A stretch of 64,000 nucleotides of DNA from JAMXLO01 sp963818775. GTDB lineage: Bacteria > Pseudomonadota > Alphaproteobacteria > Acetobacterales > Acetobacteraceae. The position numbers and the translations under genes are program-made. Positions 44,335-53,062 of this stretch are shown here, piece after piece (the stretch's first letter is position 1; every line of letters starts with the position of its first letter). The DNA is taken from contig CAWFUF010000026.1 in assembly GCA_963818775.1 (NCBI GenBank), forward strand, positions 1 through 64,000, in the 5' to 3' direction. The notes under the pieces were generated by a model. It was not told where the DNA came from, did not search any database, and worked only from the letters and a program-made list of their open reading frames with translations.

Positions 44335-44597
44335 TGCCGCCCACCGCGCCGAGTTCGTCGCCGGCCATGATCGCCGCGGCGGCATAGGAGGCGAAGTTGC
44401 GAAGGAGCGTCGCTCCGAGCGCGCAGATGCGACCCAAAGTGCTGAGGCCGAGCAGGAAGGTGGCGCGGTTCCGTATGAAGCAGGCACTGAGCAGGAACGT
44501 CATGATGGTGCCAATGATTCTCCCGACCAGGCGTAATCAGCACTTGCGCAGCAACGCAGTGAGCACCGGTTGGGTAAACGGCGGCTGCGGTAGCGCC
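44335..44597 (-). pseudogene. FUSC-family gene fragment
   Basis: The minus strand encodes pieces matching the intact FUSC protein at 16-18 kb: GATAA (44597-44583), then in another frame QPVLTALLRK ending in a TGA (44539-44537) where the intact gene has Trp, then LLSACFIRNRATFLLGLSTL, TLLRNFASYAAA and GDELGAVGG. Compared with the intact protein there is a frameshift, a nonsense codon and loss of the LSGYT segment. Only about 85 of 670 residues remain, so this is a decayed fragment. Confidence 0.85.
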
Positions 44598-44621
44598 AGA
44601 AAGTGCTGCTTCGACTGAAGC

Positions 44622-44760
44622 GAGCGGCCAGATGACCGCTCACAGAGACCATGGCATCGCGTCGCTCCGGCCAGAGCGCTGCGATGATGTTGGCCGTCTG
44701 CGAACCCCAGTCAAAACCGGCGAGGTCGCCTTCTCGATTTTCAGTGGTCATAAGCATGAC
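44622..44760 (-). pseudogene. Alpha/beta-hydrolase gene fragment
   Basis: A short stretch reads DLAGFDWGSQTANIIAALWP followed by VSVSGHL. This matches the segment around the nucleophile region of epoxide-hydrolase/haloalkane dehalogenase-like proteins (G-x-DWG-x-xxA...LWPER). Nothing of the rest of such a gene is present on either side. It directly abuts the FUSC fragment, indicating past rearrangement. Confidence 0.65.
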
Positions 44761-44804
44761 GGCCGGCCTCGTGTCGGCGCCGGCCTGGTGTGCGGATCGG
44801 ACCG

Positions 44805-45623
44805 TTACGAGCCGGAAGTTTGCCAGCCGATCCAGTCGCAGAACGCCTGGCCCATCACCAGGTCCAGGTCGGCGCCTTGCAACCAGGGCAGTTCCTCGGT
44901 GAACAGTGTCACGCACTGGCGCCACGTACAATGCATGCGGGTGATATCGGTGCCCCAGAACACGCGGCGCGGACCGAACGCGTCGAACACACGATGCAAC
45001 GGGTCGTGTATGCTGCGGAACGGATATGGGTCCAGCGCATAGCCGGCCTGACCGGTCGCCTTCACTGCTACGTTCGGATGCCTCGCCAATGCCAGCAACT
45101 GCGGCAGGTTGCGATAGGCGGCGTCCGCACCCTCTGTCGCGCGCGGCACTCCCATGTGATCGATGCTGATCTTCAGTCCGGGATAACGCTCCGCGATTTC
45201 GCCGACCCGCGGCAGGAACGCCGATGCCTGAAGAGAAACCGGAATGCTCAGACGTTCGGCCACCGGCCACAGCCAGTCCAGCGTGCCGTCGTCCGGCCAC
45301 GACTGCGACCGCGGATCGGAGAAGTAGAATCGCAGTCCCTTCATCCCGGGTCGGCTTTTCCACGTGTTGATCGCAGCGCGCTGATCTGCCTGATCCAGGT
45401 AGAACCAACCCATGATGGCGAAGCGATCCGGGTGAGTGCGTGCCGCTTCGACGGCCAGCTCGTTCGAATCAGGATCCCACATCACCGGGTGGATCACCGC
45501 GCGATCGACGCCGGCGGCGTCCATGGCCGCCAGCGCTTCCTCCTTCAGATAGGGTGTTTGACGATGATGGGCGGATGGTGTGCCTTTGGCCCAGAGGTGG
45601 ATCTGTGCGTCAACAATCATCAT
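44805..45623 (-). CDS. Amidohydrolase-family TIM-barrel hydrolase
   Basis: A 272-residue metal-dependent hydrolase (amidohydrolase 2 / COG3618 type). It begins MMIVDAQIHLWAKG (first metal His), with ISIDHMGVPRA in the middle (barrel-strand His) and FWGTDITRMHC near the end (conserved Asp). Members include lactonases and decarboxylases; the substrate is unknown. It is on the strand opposite the arsC cluster and is flanked upstream by about 190 bases without a gene. Confidence 0.86.
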   Translation of the reverse strand: MMIVDAQIHLWAKGTPSAHHRQTPYLKEEALAAMDAAGVDRAVIHPVMWDPDSNELAVEAARTHPDRFAIMGWFYLDQADQRAAINTWKSRPGMKGLRFYFSDPRSQSWPDDGTLDWLWPVAERLSIPVSLQASAFLPRVGEIAERYPGLKISIDHMGVPRATEGADAAYRNLPQLLALARHPNVAVKATGQAGYALDPYPFRSIHDPLHRVFDAFGPRRVFWGTDITRMHCTWRQCVTLFTEELPWLQGADLDLVMGQAFCDWIGWQTSGS

Positions 45624-45814
45624 GGCGGCTGGCTTTCGTTGGACGGTGGAGAACGATGCCTCCAGCGCCCGTCGTTGGCTAGACGGCTATGGATTGGGCG
45701 AAGCGTTGCCTTGAACCGCCGTGATCGAGGTTTCAGCGAAGCGTCCGAGTACCCGCACATCAGACCATCGCCCGCAACGCCTCCGGCTCGATTCTTCATC
45801 TGCCGTTTCGTACG

Positions 45815-46420
45815 TCACATTGGTGGCGCGACACCGTCCTTGCCGACAGTGATGCGGCTCGCGGCGAGCTCGCCCGCGGCGTTCTTCGTCGCGCCGAACA
45901 TCACCGGTGCGCCCGGCCTCAGGTCGGCCCTCTCGGCAGGAGCGAACGTCACGATCGGCACGCCAGGAGGCACGGAGATCTTGTTGCTGCTGCCCTTGAA
46001 CGACAGGCTGAGTTCGCGCCCCGACTTCGCCTCCACAACTCCTGTGACGGTGCCGTTGGTCATCATGCTGCCGGGCTCGAGATCCCATGCATAGTGACCT
46101 TCGCCGGCGCCACGCATCGCCTCCGGAAACACCAGCACTTCGAGCGCCCGCAGTTCGCCATCGGAGCCCGCCCGCGTGGCGATGCCGACATAGGTGCCCG
46201 GCTTGACGTCGGCGAGGTCGAAGCGCTTGACCGTCGATACTGTAAGCGGGTCGTTCAGCACGACATCGACCTTGGACCCCTCGCGTGTGGTGACGCTGAG
46301 GGTCTTGCCGTCCAGCGCGGCAATGGTGCCGCGGATCCTGGTGACCGGCGCATTCTGTGCGACGGCAGTGGCGGCGCACAGGCACGCGGCCAGCGCGAGC
46401 GGTAACAGGCGTGCGAACAT
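45815..46420 (-). CDS. Secreted protein of unknown function (DUF5666-like)
   Basis: A 201-residue protein. Residues 1-22 (MFARLLPLALAACLCAATAVA) are a signal peptide with AQN cleavage context. The mature part is beta-rich: RIRGTIAALDGKTLSVTTRE, VKPGTYVGIATRAGSDG, PGVPIVTFAPAERADLRPG. Paired OB-like repeats resemble DUF5666 periplasmic domains; the match is by pattern. GGGGGAG lies before ATG 46420. No function is known. Confidence 0.78.
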   Translation of the reverse strand: MFARLLPLALAACLCAATAVAQNAPVTRIRGTIAALDGKTLSVTTREGSKVDVVLNDPLTVSTVKRFDLADVKPGTYVGIATRAGSDGELRALEVLVFPEAMRGAGEGHYAWDLEPGSMMTNGTVTGVVEAKSGRELSLSFKGSSNKISVPPGVPIVTFAPAERADLRPGAPVMFGATKNAAGELAASRITVGKDGVAPPM

Positions 46421-46525
46421 GGTTGATCTCCCCCTTGTGGTTGGCTTCCCCGCGAAGGATGGGGACGATCCCGGTTTCGGGAAGAGGGCCGACCGGCTAT
46501 CGTGACAATGATAGGGAGGCGGCTG

Positions 46526-46897
46526 ATGGCGCGCACGGAATCCGAGGTGGTGATCTACCACAACCCGTCCTGCACCACGTCGCGCAAGGTGCTGGGCATG
46601 ATCCGCGCGGCGGGTGTCGAGCCTCGGGTGGTCGAGTATCTGAAGACGCCGCCCGGCCGGCAGGAGCTGACCGACCTGCTGCGACGCATGGACATGACGC
46701 CGCGCCAGCTGCTGCGTCGGCGTGGCACGCCATATGACGCGCTGGGTCTGGAGGACAAGGCCCGGTCCGACGAGGTGCTGATCGACGCCATCCTTGCGCA
46801 CCCCATCCTGATGGAGCGCCCGGTGGTGGTCGGGCCGCGCGGCGTGCGCCTGTGCAGGCCACCCGAGCGCGTGCACGAGGTGTTGCCGGCGCGCTGA
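46526..46897 (+). CDS. arsC: Glutaredoxin-coupled arsenate reductase (ArsC family)
   Basis: A 123-residue thioredoxin-fold enzyme that reduces arsenate to arsenite using glutathione and glutaredoxin. The active-site motif is HNPSCTTSRKVL (Cys with downstream Arg), and the two further conserved arginines appear in LMERPVVVG and CRPPERV. The first Thr in CTTSR replaces the usual Gly, a minor variation. ATG 46526 (MARTESEVVIYHNP) is the usual start. It precedes the YcaQ-like gene by six bases; no arsB/acr3 efflux gene is present. Confidence 0.92.
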   Translation: MARTESEVVIYHNPSCTTSRKVLGMIRAAGVEPRVVEYLKTPPGRQELTDLLRRMDMTPRQLLRRRGTPYDALGLEDKARSDEVLIDAILAHPILMERPVVVGPRGVRLCRPPERVHEVLPAR

Positions 46898-46902
46898 ACG
46901 GG

Positions 46903-47979
46903 ATGGCTGGGAAACTCACCATTACGGCGCTGCGCCGGCACGCTGTGCTGGGTTCATTGCTGCCGCCTACGACGTTGGCGCGCGCGATTGGCACGGCGGG
47001 CTTTGTACAGGCCGATCCGATCCGGGCGCCGGCGCGCGCGCAGGACCTGATCCTGCGGCACCGTGTGACCGGGTATCGCGCGGGAGATCTGGAACGGCGC
47101 TTCGGCCGGCTCGGGTTGGAGGAGGATTTCCTCTACGCCTACGGCTTCATGCCTCGCGAGACCCACCGGTTGCTGCATCCGCGCGATCCGGCAACTTCTG
47201 GCCGCTGGCAAGTACCCGACGATTTTGCCGCTGAAGTGCTGGCCTTCGTGCGCGACCGGGGGCCGACTCACCCGGCCGATCTGGAGCAGCGGTTCGGCCG
47301 CGAGCGCGCGGTGAACGGTTGGGGAGGCTTTTCGAAAGCGACGACGCGTGCTTTGCAGAGCCTGCATTACCACGGCCTGCTGCGGGTCGTGGGGCGCCGC
47401 GACGGGGTCCGTATGTATGAGGCCACAGTGTCGCAGATCGACGTCCTGCCGCCGGAGGAACGCGCTCGGCGGATTGCACTTCTGGCGATCGGCATTCTTG
47501 CACCGCTCGGCGAGGCCGGATTGGCGGCTACCTTCGGCCTGCTCAGCCGCGGCGCACCCGGCCTGGGCGGATGGAGGCAGACCGTGGCGGCGCTGCTCGC
47601 GTCGGGTGAACTCGAAAGCGGCGAGGTCGATGGCGAACGGTATTACTGGCGCGCCGGTGGGATTGCGCGGCGCGGCTCACCGCAAGCGGTGCGGCTGCTC
47701 GCGCCATTCGACCCGATCGTCTGGGAGCGCCGCCGGTTCGAGCACCTCTGGGGCTGGGACTACCGCTTCGAGGCCTACACCAGGCCGGAGCAGCGCCGGT
47801 TCGGCTACTACGCGATGCCGCTGCTGTGGGGCTACGACGTCATCGGCTGGGCCAACATCAGTCTCGTCGAGGGACGAATGGACGCGAAACTCGGCTTCGT
47901 GGGGACGCGGCCGCGAGACCCGGCATTTCGGCGCGCCCTGGACGCCGAACTGACGGCGATGGAGAGTTTCCTGGCATAG
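46903..47979 (+). CDS. Winged-helix DNA glycosylase-like protein (YcaQ/AlkX family)
   Basis: A 358-residue protein of the HTH_42 family. It contains the Gln-x-Asp motif in FVQADPIRAPARAQDLIL near the N-terminus, the region that in E. coli YcaQ/AlkX forms the QxD catalytic motif for excision of crosslinked bases, and the C-terminal LLAPFDPIVWERRRFEHLWG typical of the family. Start ATG 46903 (MAGKLTITALRRHAVL). It may act in alkylation or interstrand-crosslink repair. Likely co-transcribed with arsC. Confidence 0.85.
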   Translation: MAGKLTITALRRHAVLGSLLPPTTLARAIGTAGFVQADPIRAPARAQDLILRHRVTGYRAGDLERRFGRLGLEEDFLYAYGFMPRETHRLLHPRDPATSGRWQVPDDFAAEVLAFVRDRGPTHPADLEQRFGRERAVNGWGGFSKATTRALQSLHYHGLLRVVGRRDGVRMYEATVSQIDVLPPEERARRIALLAIGILAPLGEAGLAATFGLLSRGAPGLGGWRQTVAALLASGELESGEVDGERYYWRAGGIARRGSPQAVRLLAPFDPIVWERRRFEHLWGWDYRFEAYTRPEQRRFGYYAMPLLWGYDVIGWANISLVEGRMDAKLGFVGTRPRDPAFRRALDAELTAMESFLA

Positions 47980-47993
47980 CCAGGAGGTCAGCG

Positions 47994-48932
47994 ATGCCGC
48001 CAAGGATCGGATACCTGCTGCCGACGCGTGAGCAGATCATGGAAGGCCGGCAGGATGCCGCCTCGCTCCTGGCGCTGGCCGCGCGCGCCGAGGCACTGGG
48101 CTACGATTCGGTCTGGGTCGGCGATTCGGTGCTGGCACGACCACGGCACGACCCGCTGACCCTGCTCGCCGGCGTGGCGGGAAGGGTGCCCCGCGTGGCA
48201 CTCGGCACCGCGGTGTTGCTGCCCGCACTGCGCAACCCGGTGCTGCTCGCGCATCAGGTCGCCACGCTGGATCAGGTGTCGGAGGGACGTTTCATCCTGG
48301 GGGTCGGCATCGCGCGCGACGTGCCGAACATCCGTGCCGAGTTCGCCGCCTGCGGCGTGCCATTCGAGAAGCGCGTCGGCCGCATGATGGAAGGGCTGCG
48401 GCTGTGCCGCGCCCTGTGGACCGGCGAAGCGGTGAACTGGGACGGCCGTTGGCCGGTGAGCGACAGCGTGCTGGCGCCGGTGCCACGCCGACCCGGAGGG
48501 CCGCCCATCTGGATCGGCGGCAATACGCCCGCGAGCCTTGAGCGCGTCGGCAAATGGTTCGACGGCTGGTTTCCCAACGCGCCCGACGCCATGGAATTCG
48601 CAGGCCAGTGGCGCGAGGTGCAGGCGATCGCCCGCGCCGCCGGTCGCGATCCGTCGCAGCTGTCCGCGGCGATGTACCTGACGCTGACCATCGATGACGA
48701 TCCCGGCCGCGCGGCGCAGCGGATGGACGCATTCCTCGAAGGCTACTACGGCGCTCCCGCTGCGGTGCTACGAAGCCGGCAGGCGGTCTATTCCGGACCG
48801 GCGCAAGGCGTCGCCGCCTGGCTCGATGGCTACGCGCGAGCAGGGGCAACCGACCTCATCCTGCGCTTCGCCGGCGAGCACGAACGGCACCTGGAGAGCC
48901 TAGCTCAGGTGCGCGCCAAACTCGGCTGGTGA
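47994..48932 (+). CDS. LLM-class flavin-dependent oxidoreductase (luciferase-like)
   Basis: A 312-residue TIM-barrel protein of the bacterial luciferase family. Family-like segments include ARAEALGYDSVWVGDS, HDPLTLLAGVAGRVPRVALG, NPVLLAHQVATLDQVSEGRF and PPIWIGGNTPASLERVG. It uses reduced flavin (FMN or F420) for oxidation of an unknown substrate. A strong CAGGAGG site precedes ATG 47994. Converges with the lyase gene. Confidence 0.9.
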   Translation: MPPRIGYLLPTREQIMEGRQDAASLLALAARAEALGYDSVWVGDSVLARPRHDPLTLLAGVAGRVPRVALGTAVLLPALRNPVLLAHQVATLDQVSEGRFILGVGIARDVPNIRAEFAACGVPFEKRVGRMMEGLRLCRALWTGEAVNWDGRWPVSDSVLAPVPRRPGGPPIWIGGNTPASLERVGKWFDGWFPNAPDAMEFAGQWREVQAIARAAGRDPSQLSAAMYLTLTIDDDPGRAAQRMDAFLEGYYGAPAAVLRSRQAVYSGPAQGVAAWLDGYARAGATDLILRFAGEHERHLESLAQVRAKLGW

Positions 48933-48963
48933 CAAAGCCCTCCCCGTCCCCTTGCCGGAGCGG

Positions 48964-50328
48964 TCAGGGGGACGGGGCCCAACTCTCCACCGCAGCCCTC
49001 GCCCGCACCGCCGCCTCGCGCGCCATTTCCGCGCAGAGCCCGGTGTACTTCGTCGGATCCAGCAGCACCACGATCTCCGCCGCATCGAGATGCTCGGTGA
49101 CCCGCTGGTCCGCCGCGAGCAGATCGCCGAACGACCGCCCTTCGACAAACGCCGCCTGTGCCGCGTCATACACCACGTCGTGCGCATGTTGCCGCCCGAT
49201 GGTCCCGCCAAGCTCGAGCATCACTGCCTCCGCCATGATCAGCCCACCGCCAAGATCGAGATTGCGCCGCATGCGGGCCGGATCGAGCCGCAGCCCGCGC
49301 ATCACCTCGCCCAGCCGCGCCAGCATGTCACCGGTCTCGATGCACGCACGGGCCTCGGCCGAATCCATCATCAAGCTGGTGGTGCGGTCCGCCTCGTGTT
49401 CCGTCTGCATCGCTTCCAGCGCCAGCGGGACCATCGCGCGCACCTCGGCCGAGGCGGCGACGATGTCCTGGCACAGCTTCGGATTGCGCTTCTGCGGCAT
49501 CGTGGAACTACCGACTGTACCCGGGGGCACCGGCTCTTCCACCTCGCCGAACTCGGTCTTCATCAGCGTGTAGACCTCGCGGCCGATCTTCCCGCACGTC
49601 GCCGCCAGCAGGCCGAGCAGGCAGATGTTCTCGGCGAGGTGATCGCCGAGCGCGCGCGACGGCACGGTCATCGTGCCGAAGCCAAGCTGCCGCCCGATCC
49701 CCGCCTGCACCGGCGGCCCCTGCTTGCCGAGCGAGGCGAACGTGCCCGCACCGCCACCCAACATGGCCACGAAGAGTCGCGGCGCGGCCTGACGCAGCCG
49801 CTCGACATGGCGCAGCAACTCGTCGATCCACACCGCCACCTTGTAGCCAAAGGTCGCCGGTACCGCGTGCTGGCCGTGCGTGCGCCCGGCCATCGGCATC
49901 TCGGCGCCGCGCTCGGCGAGATCGGCCATCGCAGTCAGCGCCTCGCCGATCAGCCGGAGGAAGATGCGGTGCGCCTGCCGCAGCACCAGCAGGTCGCCGG
50001 TCTGCGTGATGTTCTGCGTCGTCGCGCCCCAGTGCACCCAGCCGCCATGCTTCTCGCCGACGATGCGCGACAATTCCCAGACCAGCGGTACGATGGTGTG
50101 GCCGGTGCGGGCCAGGCCCTCGTCGATGCGCGCGCGATCCAGGAGTTCCAGCCGCGCGGCGCGGGCGATTGCTTCGGCGGCGTCCGCCGGGATGATGCCG
50201 ACTTCGGCTTGCGCGCGGGCCAACGCGACCTCCACATCGAGCCAGGCCTGCCAGCGGTTCTCCAACCGATACAGCGCGCGGATGCCCGGATCAGAGACGC
50301 GTGTGGCCGTCGGCAGTTGATCGCTCAT
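48964..50328 (-). CDS. Fumarase/aspartase-superfamily lyase (adenylosuccinate lyase / PcaB-like)
   Basis: A 454-residue protein with the superfamily signature GSSTMPQKRNPKLCQ (residues about 279-293), the first conserved region GWVHWGATTQNITQTGD, and MAGRTHGQHAVPATFG. Adenylosuccinate lyase and 3-carboxy-muconate cycloisomerase share this fold. Because no purine or beta-ketoadipate gene is near, the substrate is not decided; the TTQNITQTGD pattern fits the PcaB-like side. Start ATG 50328 follows GGGAGCG. Confidence 0.85.
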   Translation of the reverse strand: MSDQLPTATRVSDPGIRALYRLENRWQAWLDVEVALARAQAEVGIIPADAAEAIARAARLELLDRARIDEGLARTGHTIVPLVWELSRIVGEKHGGWVHWGATTQNITQTGDLLVLRQAHRIFLRLIGEALTAMADLAERGAEMPMAGRTHGQHAVPATFGYKVAVWIDELLRHVERLRQAAPRLFVAMLGGGAGTFASLGKQGPPVQAGIGRQLGFGTMTVPSRALGDHLAENICLLGLLAATCGKIGREVYTLMKTEFGEVEEPVPPGTVGSSTMPQKRNPKLCQDIVAASAEVRAMVPLALEAMQTEHEADRTTSLMMDSAEARACIETGDMLARLGEVMRGLRLDPARMRRNLDLGGGLIMAEAVMLELGGTIGRQHAHDVVYDAAQAAFVEGRSFGDLLAADQRVTEHLDAAEIVVLLDPTKYTGLCAEMAREAAVRARAAVESWAPSP

Positions 50329-50446
50329 CGCGTTTCGCTCCCTGAATGCTTCGGGGGACCAATCTATCGACGCTCGCTCGGAAGTGCATCCTGTCGGACG
50401 CCCCCTGCCCAGGTGATGACGGAATGCAAAGGAACAGGCCTCAGAC

Positions 50447-50524
50447 ATGAGCCGTAATGTTCTCTATGTCGTGATTGCGGTGCTGGTAGTGGGCTTCGGC
50501 GCGGCCGGCTTCGTTATGAACTGA
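50447..50524 (+). CDS. Very short single-helix protein MSRNV-type
   Basis: A 25-residue ORF: MSRNVLYVVIAVLVVGFGAA then GFVMN and stop. It is one membrane helix. Small alphaproteobacterial proteins beginning MSRNVLYLVIGALVV with a longer hydrophilic tail are familiar to me; here translation stops right after the helix, so this may be a shortened or very small version. Preceded by AAAGGAACAGG. Not seen by ordinary gene-length filters. Confidence 0.5.
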   Translation: MSRNVLYVVIAVLVVGFGAAGFVMN

Positions 50525-50638
50525 TATCGCGGCGTCGCGAGAATCGAGCGTGCCGCACCCGGAAATCGCACGCGCAACCCTGGTCTGCTTGAGTGGGTAC
50601 TGGAACTGAAATTGAAGTACGCAGCAGCGGCTTGCCGC

Positions 50639-52294
50639 TCAGGCCGCCTTGCCGACGGCGCAGAAGCAGGACACCGACACCGGCAGGTCGGCGCGGGCGG
50701 CAGCGAAGTCCACACGCTGGCGGATCAGCGCGGCCTCTGCGGTCTCGCCACGTCGCTCGAGGCAGTCGAGCAGCCCGCGCAGCGCCCAGAGGTTATCCGG
50801 GTGGATCTGCGCGCGGGGCAGCGTGCCGCCGAGGCCGAGATCCTCGCGATACACCGCCTCGGCTTCTGCCGTGCGGCCCTGCTCCAACAGCAGCGCACCG
50901 AGCGCGTGGCGAACCGGCTGCATCCAGCCCCAAGGCTCGTCGTAGGGCAGCGCGTCCTCCAGCGCGATCGCGGCGCGCAGACGGGCGAAGCACGCGTCGT
51001 GCTCGCCGCGGCGGTAGGCGATCTCGCCCGCCAGCATTTCCTCGGCGATGGCCAGCAACTGCACGCAGAGCACGTTGTGGATCTGCCGGGATTTCGGCAC
51101 CCGCTTCGCGGCTTCGCGGAACAGCGCCTGTTCGGCCTCCGCCGCCGCCACGTCGCCCAGTGCGGCATGAGCGACGCCCTTGGCGTAGTGCATCATCGCC
51201 ACGGTATTGCAGTAAAGGTCGCGGTCCGCCGGTAGATCCTGCGCGATGATCTCGCGCCATTTGCCGAAGCGGATAAGCACGTGCTGCCGGATGGAAACGT
51301 AGCTCTCGAAGAAATCGGCCATTGGCGGCGAGGGAATGCGCAGCATCGCCTCGGGCATGGTCTCGATCAGCTCGTCCGCGGCGGCGATTGCCGGCGCGTA
51401 CTGGCCGAGGAACATCGCGCCGTAGGCGGCGAAGTGGTAATTGTGCACACGATAGCCGGAGTAGAAATTCATCGGCCCGGCGCGGTCGTAGAACTTGCGG
51501 TCCGCGATGATCGCCTTCTGGTTCCAATGCATCGCGTCGCGGTAGTGACCGCATTGGATGTCGATGTGGGTGGGCATGTGCACGAGGTGGCCCATATCGG
51601 GGCTCACCTCGCGCAGCCGGTCGCCGGTAATCAGCGCCGCCTCCGGGTGCGGTGACATCTCCATCAGGTGCACGTGCAGGTGCAGAAGGCCAGGGTGGTC
51701 CATCGCTTCGGGCAGATCGCGGAACGCGGACTCGAGCACTTCGCGCGTCTCGAGCGTGCCGGCGCCGAGCGTGGGCTCGCCGGTATGCGGGTCCCACATC
51801 TGCCAAGGCGTTCGGTTGAGGATCGCTTCGGCGAAGATGTGGCGCACTTCGAGATCGCTGGGATGCGCCTGGTGCGCGAGGCGCATGGCGTCGGCATAGG
51901 CGTCGTTCCAGGCACGCTGGTCGTCGATGGTGTCGCGCTGGGGATAGCGGGCGGGCAGCGCCTCGATCAGCGCACGTTCCGGCGCGGTGACGCCGCCTGT
52001 TAGTGCGAGGGCTGCACGGGTCGCGTCATAGGCGCTGGCGAGCGCCGCGGCCTTGCCGGCGGGATCCATCAGTTCCCAGGGGAAGTTGTAGTTGGGCCCA
52101 GCCGCATATGCGACGCCCCAATGAGCCATGGCACAGTCTGGGTCCGCCTCCAGCGCCTTCTCGAAGCAGGCGACAGCCTCCTCGTGGTGGTAGCCGAAGC
52201 ACCAGTTGAGGCCACGGTCGAACCAGCGCTGGGCATCCGTCGATGTGGTGGTCACCTTCCGGGAGTAGGGGCCGAGATCATAAGGATAGTCCAT
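50639..52294 (-). CDS. Tetratricopeptide repeat protein
   Basis: A 551-residue soluble protein with several TPR-like helix pairs: WFDRGLNWCFGYHHEEAVAC with FEKALEADPDCAMAHWG at the start (about 25-60) and later pairs including EAVYREDLGLGG. It lacks a signal peptide. This belongs to a widespread uncharacterised family that begins with a YSRKVTT-type phrase and a first TPR unit. It probably acts as a scaffold; partners are unknown. Its start is divergent from the DddQ-like gene. Confidence 0.85.
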   Translation of the reverse strand: MDYPYDLGPYSRKVTTTSTDAQRWFDRGLNWCFGYHHEEAVACFEKALEADPDCAMAHWGVAYAAGPNYNFPWELMDPAGKAAALASAYDATRAALALTGGVTAPERALIEALPARYPQRDTIDDQRAWNDAYADAMRLAHQAHPSDLEVRHIFAEAILNRTPWQMWDPHTGEPTLGAGTLETREVLESAFRDLPEAMDHPGLLHLHVHLMEMSPHPEAALITGDRLREVSPDMGHLVHMPTHIDIQCGHYRDAMHWNQKAIIADRKFYDRAGPMNFYSGYRVHNYHFAAYGAMFLGQYAPAIAAADELIETMPEAMLRIPSPPMADFFESYVSIRQHVLIRFGKWREIIAQDLPADRDLYCNTVAMMHYAKGVAHAALGDVAAAEAEQALFREAAKRVPKSRQIHNVLCVQLLAIAEEMLAGEIAYRRGEHDACFARLRAAIALEDALPYDEPWGWMQPVRHALGALLLEQGRTAEAEAVYREDLGLGGTLPRAQIHPDNLWALRGLLDCLERRGETAEAALIRQRVDFAAARADLPVSVSCFCAVGKAA

Positions 52295-52350
52295 GTCGCC
52301 TTCTCCGCTTGTGTGCCAGGGTGTGCGTCCGCAGGGTGAGGATCCCAGTG

Positions 52351-52965
52351 ATGATGTCGCTCCGTTCCCCCGATTTCCAGCAGTTCCTTACTTTGGCCGA
52401 AGCAGCGATAAGCGACAGCCCCAATGCCAAAGGACCAGTGCGCGTGGCTGCCGAACGGATGTTTACGGCTCTGCAAGCGCCGTCCGCACAAGCCGGGCGG
52501 TCGGGATCATCGCGATTGCCAGTGTGCCGCCATCTTGAGGTGGCGCTGGAGGACGTGCGCCGCCAACCAGGCCCTATCGGCGCCTTGGCCGGCGCATTCG
52601 CGGCAATCGAACCACAGCTGAACTGGCAGGCCAGAGCTGGTGCTGAGACACATGGAGACCAGTTCCTGAACAACCACGCCAACGCGTCAATCGCCGGTTC
52701 GGAGGGGCTTGAGATACGCAGCGATGTTCGGATCGGCGTGAGCCTTCTGGCTCCGCATACGCGATATCCAGACCACCGTCATCCGCCCGAGGAAATATAC
52801 GTGGTGCTTTCGGAAGGACAATGGCGCCAGGGGAGTGATCCATGGCACGAGCCCGGCATCGGTGGCCTTGTGTACAATCCTCCGAACATTGTGCATGCGA
52901 TGCGCTCGGAGGAACGACCGCTGCTGGCGCTTTGGTTCCTATGGACAGGGCCGAACAATTCCTGA
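52351..52965 (+). CDS. DddQ-like cupin (dimethylsulfoniopropionate lyase family)
   Basis: A 204-residue cupin. Metal-binding motif 1 is YPDHRHPPEEIYVVLSEGQW (HxH...E with the Tyr positions seen in DMSP lyases) and motif 2 is NPPNIVHAMRS. N-terminal helices (about 1-90) match the DddQ/DddL architecture in length. DddQ cleaves DMSP to dimethyl sulfide and acrylate. In this context (no marine markers, no acrylate genes) the real substrate could differ. Start ATG 52351; GTG 52348 is possible. A probable operon start before the monooxygenase gene. Confidence 0.8.
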   Translation: MMSLRSPDFQQFLTLAEAAISDSPNAKGPVRVAAERMFTALQAPSAQAGRSGSSRLPVCRHLEVALEDVRRQPGPIGALAGAFAAIEPQLNWQARAGAETHGDQFLNNHANASIAGSEGLEIRSDVRIGVSLLAPHTRYPDHRHPPEEIYVVLSEGQWRQGSDPWHEPGIGGLVYNPPNIVHAMRSEERPLLALWFLWTGPNNS

Positions 52966-53062
52966 ACCTTGGCAGATGGGGGCGCCGGTTGCGGAAAGGC
53001 GTACAAATTCTGCTCCCGGTTAGCCACGGAACCTCGGTTACCTCGCTTCAGGGAAAGCAAGC

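Noticed and set aside
48952..50457. Plus-strand open frame of about 500 codons
   Set aside because: It is the antisense of the lyase-family gene; composition is His/Arg/Gln-rich with no domain.
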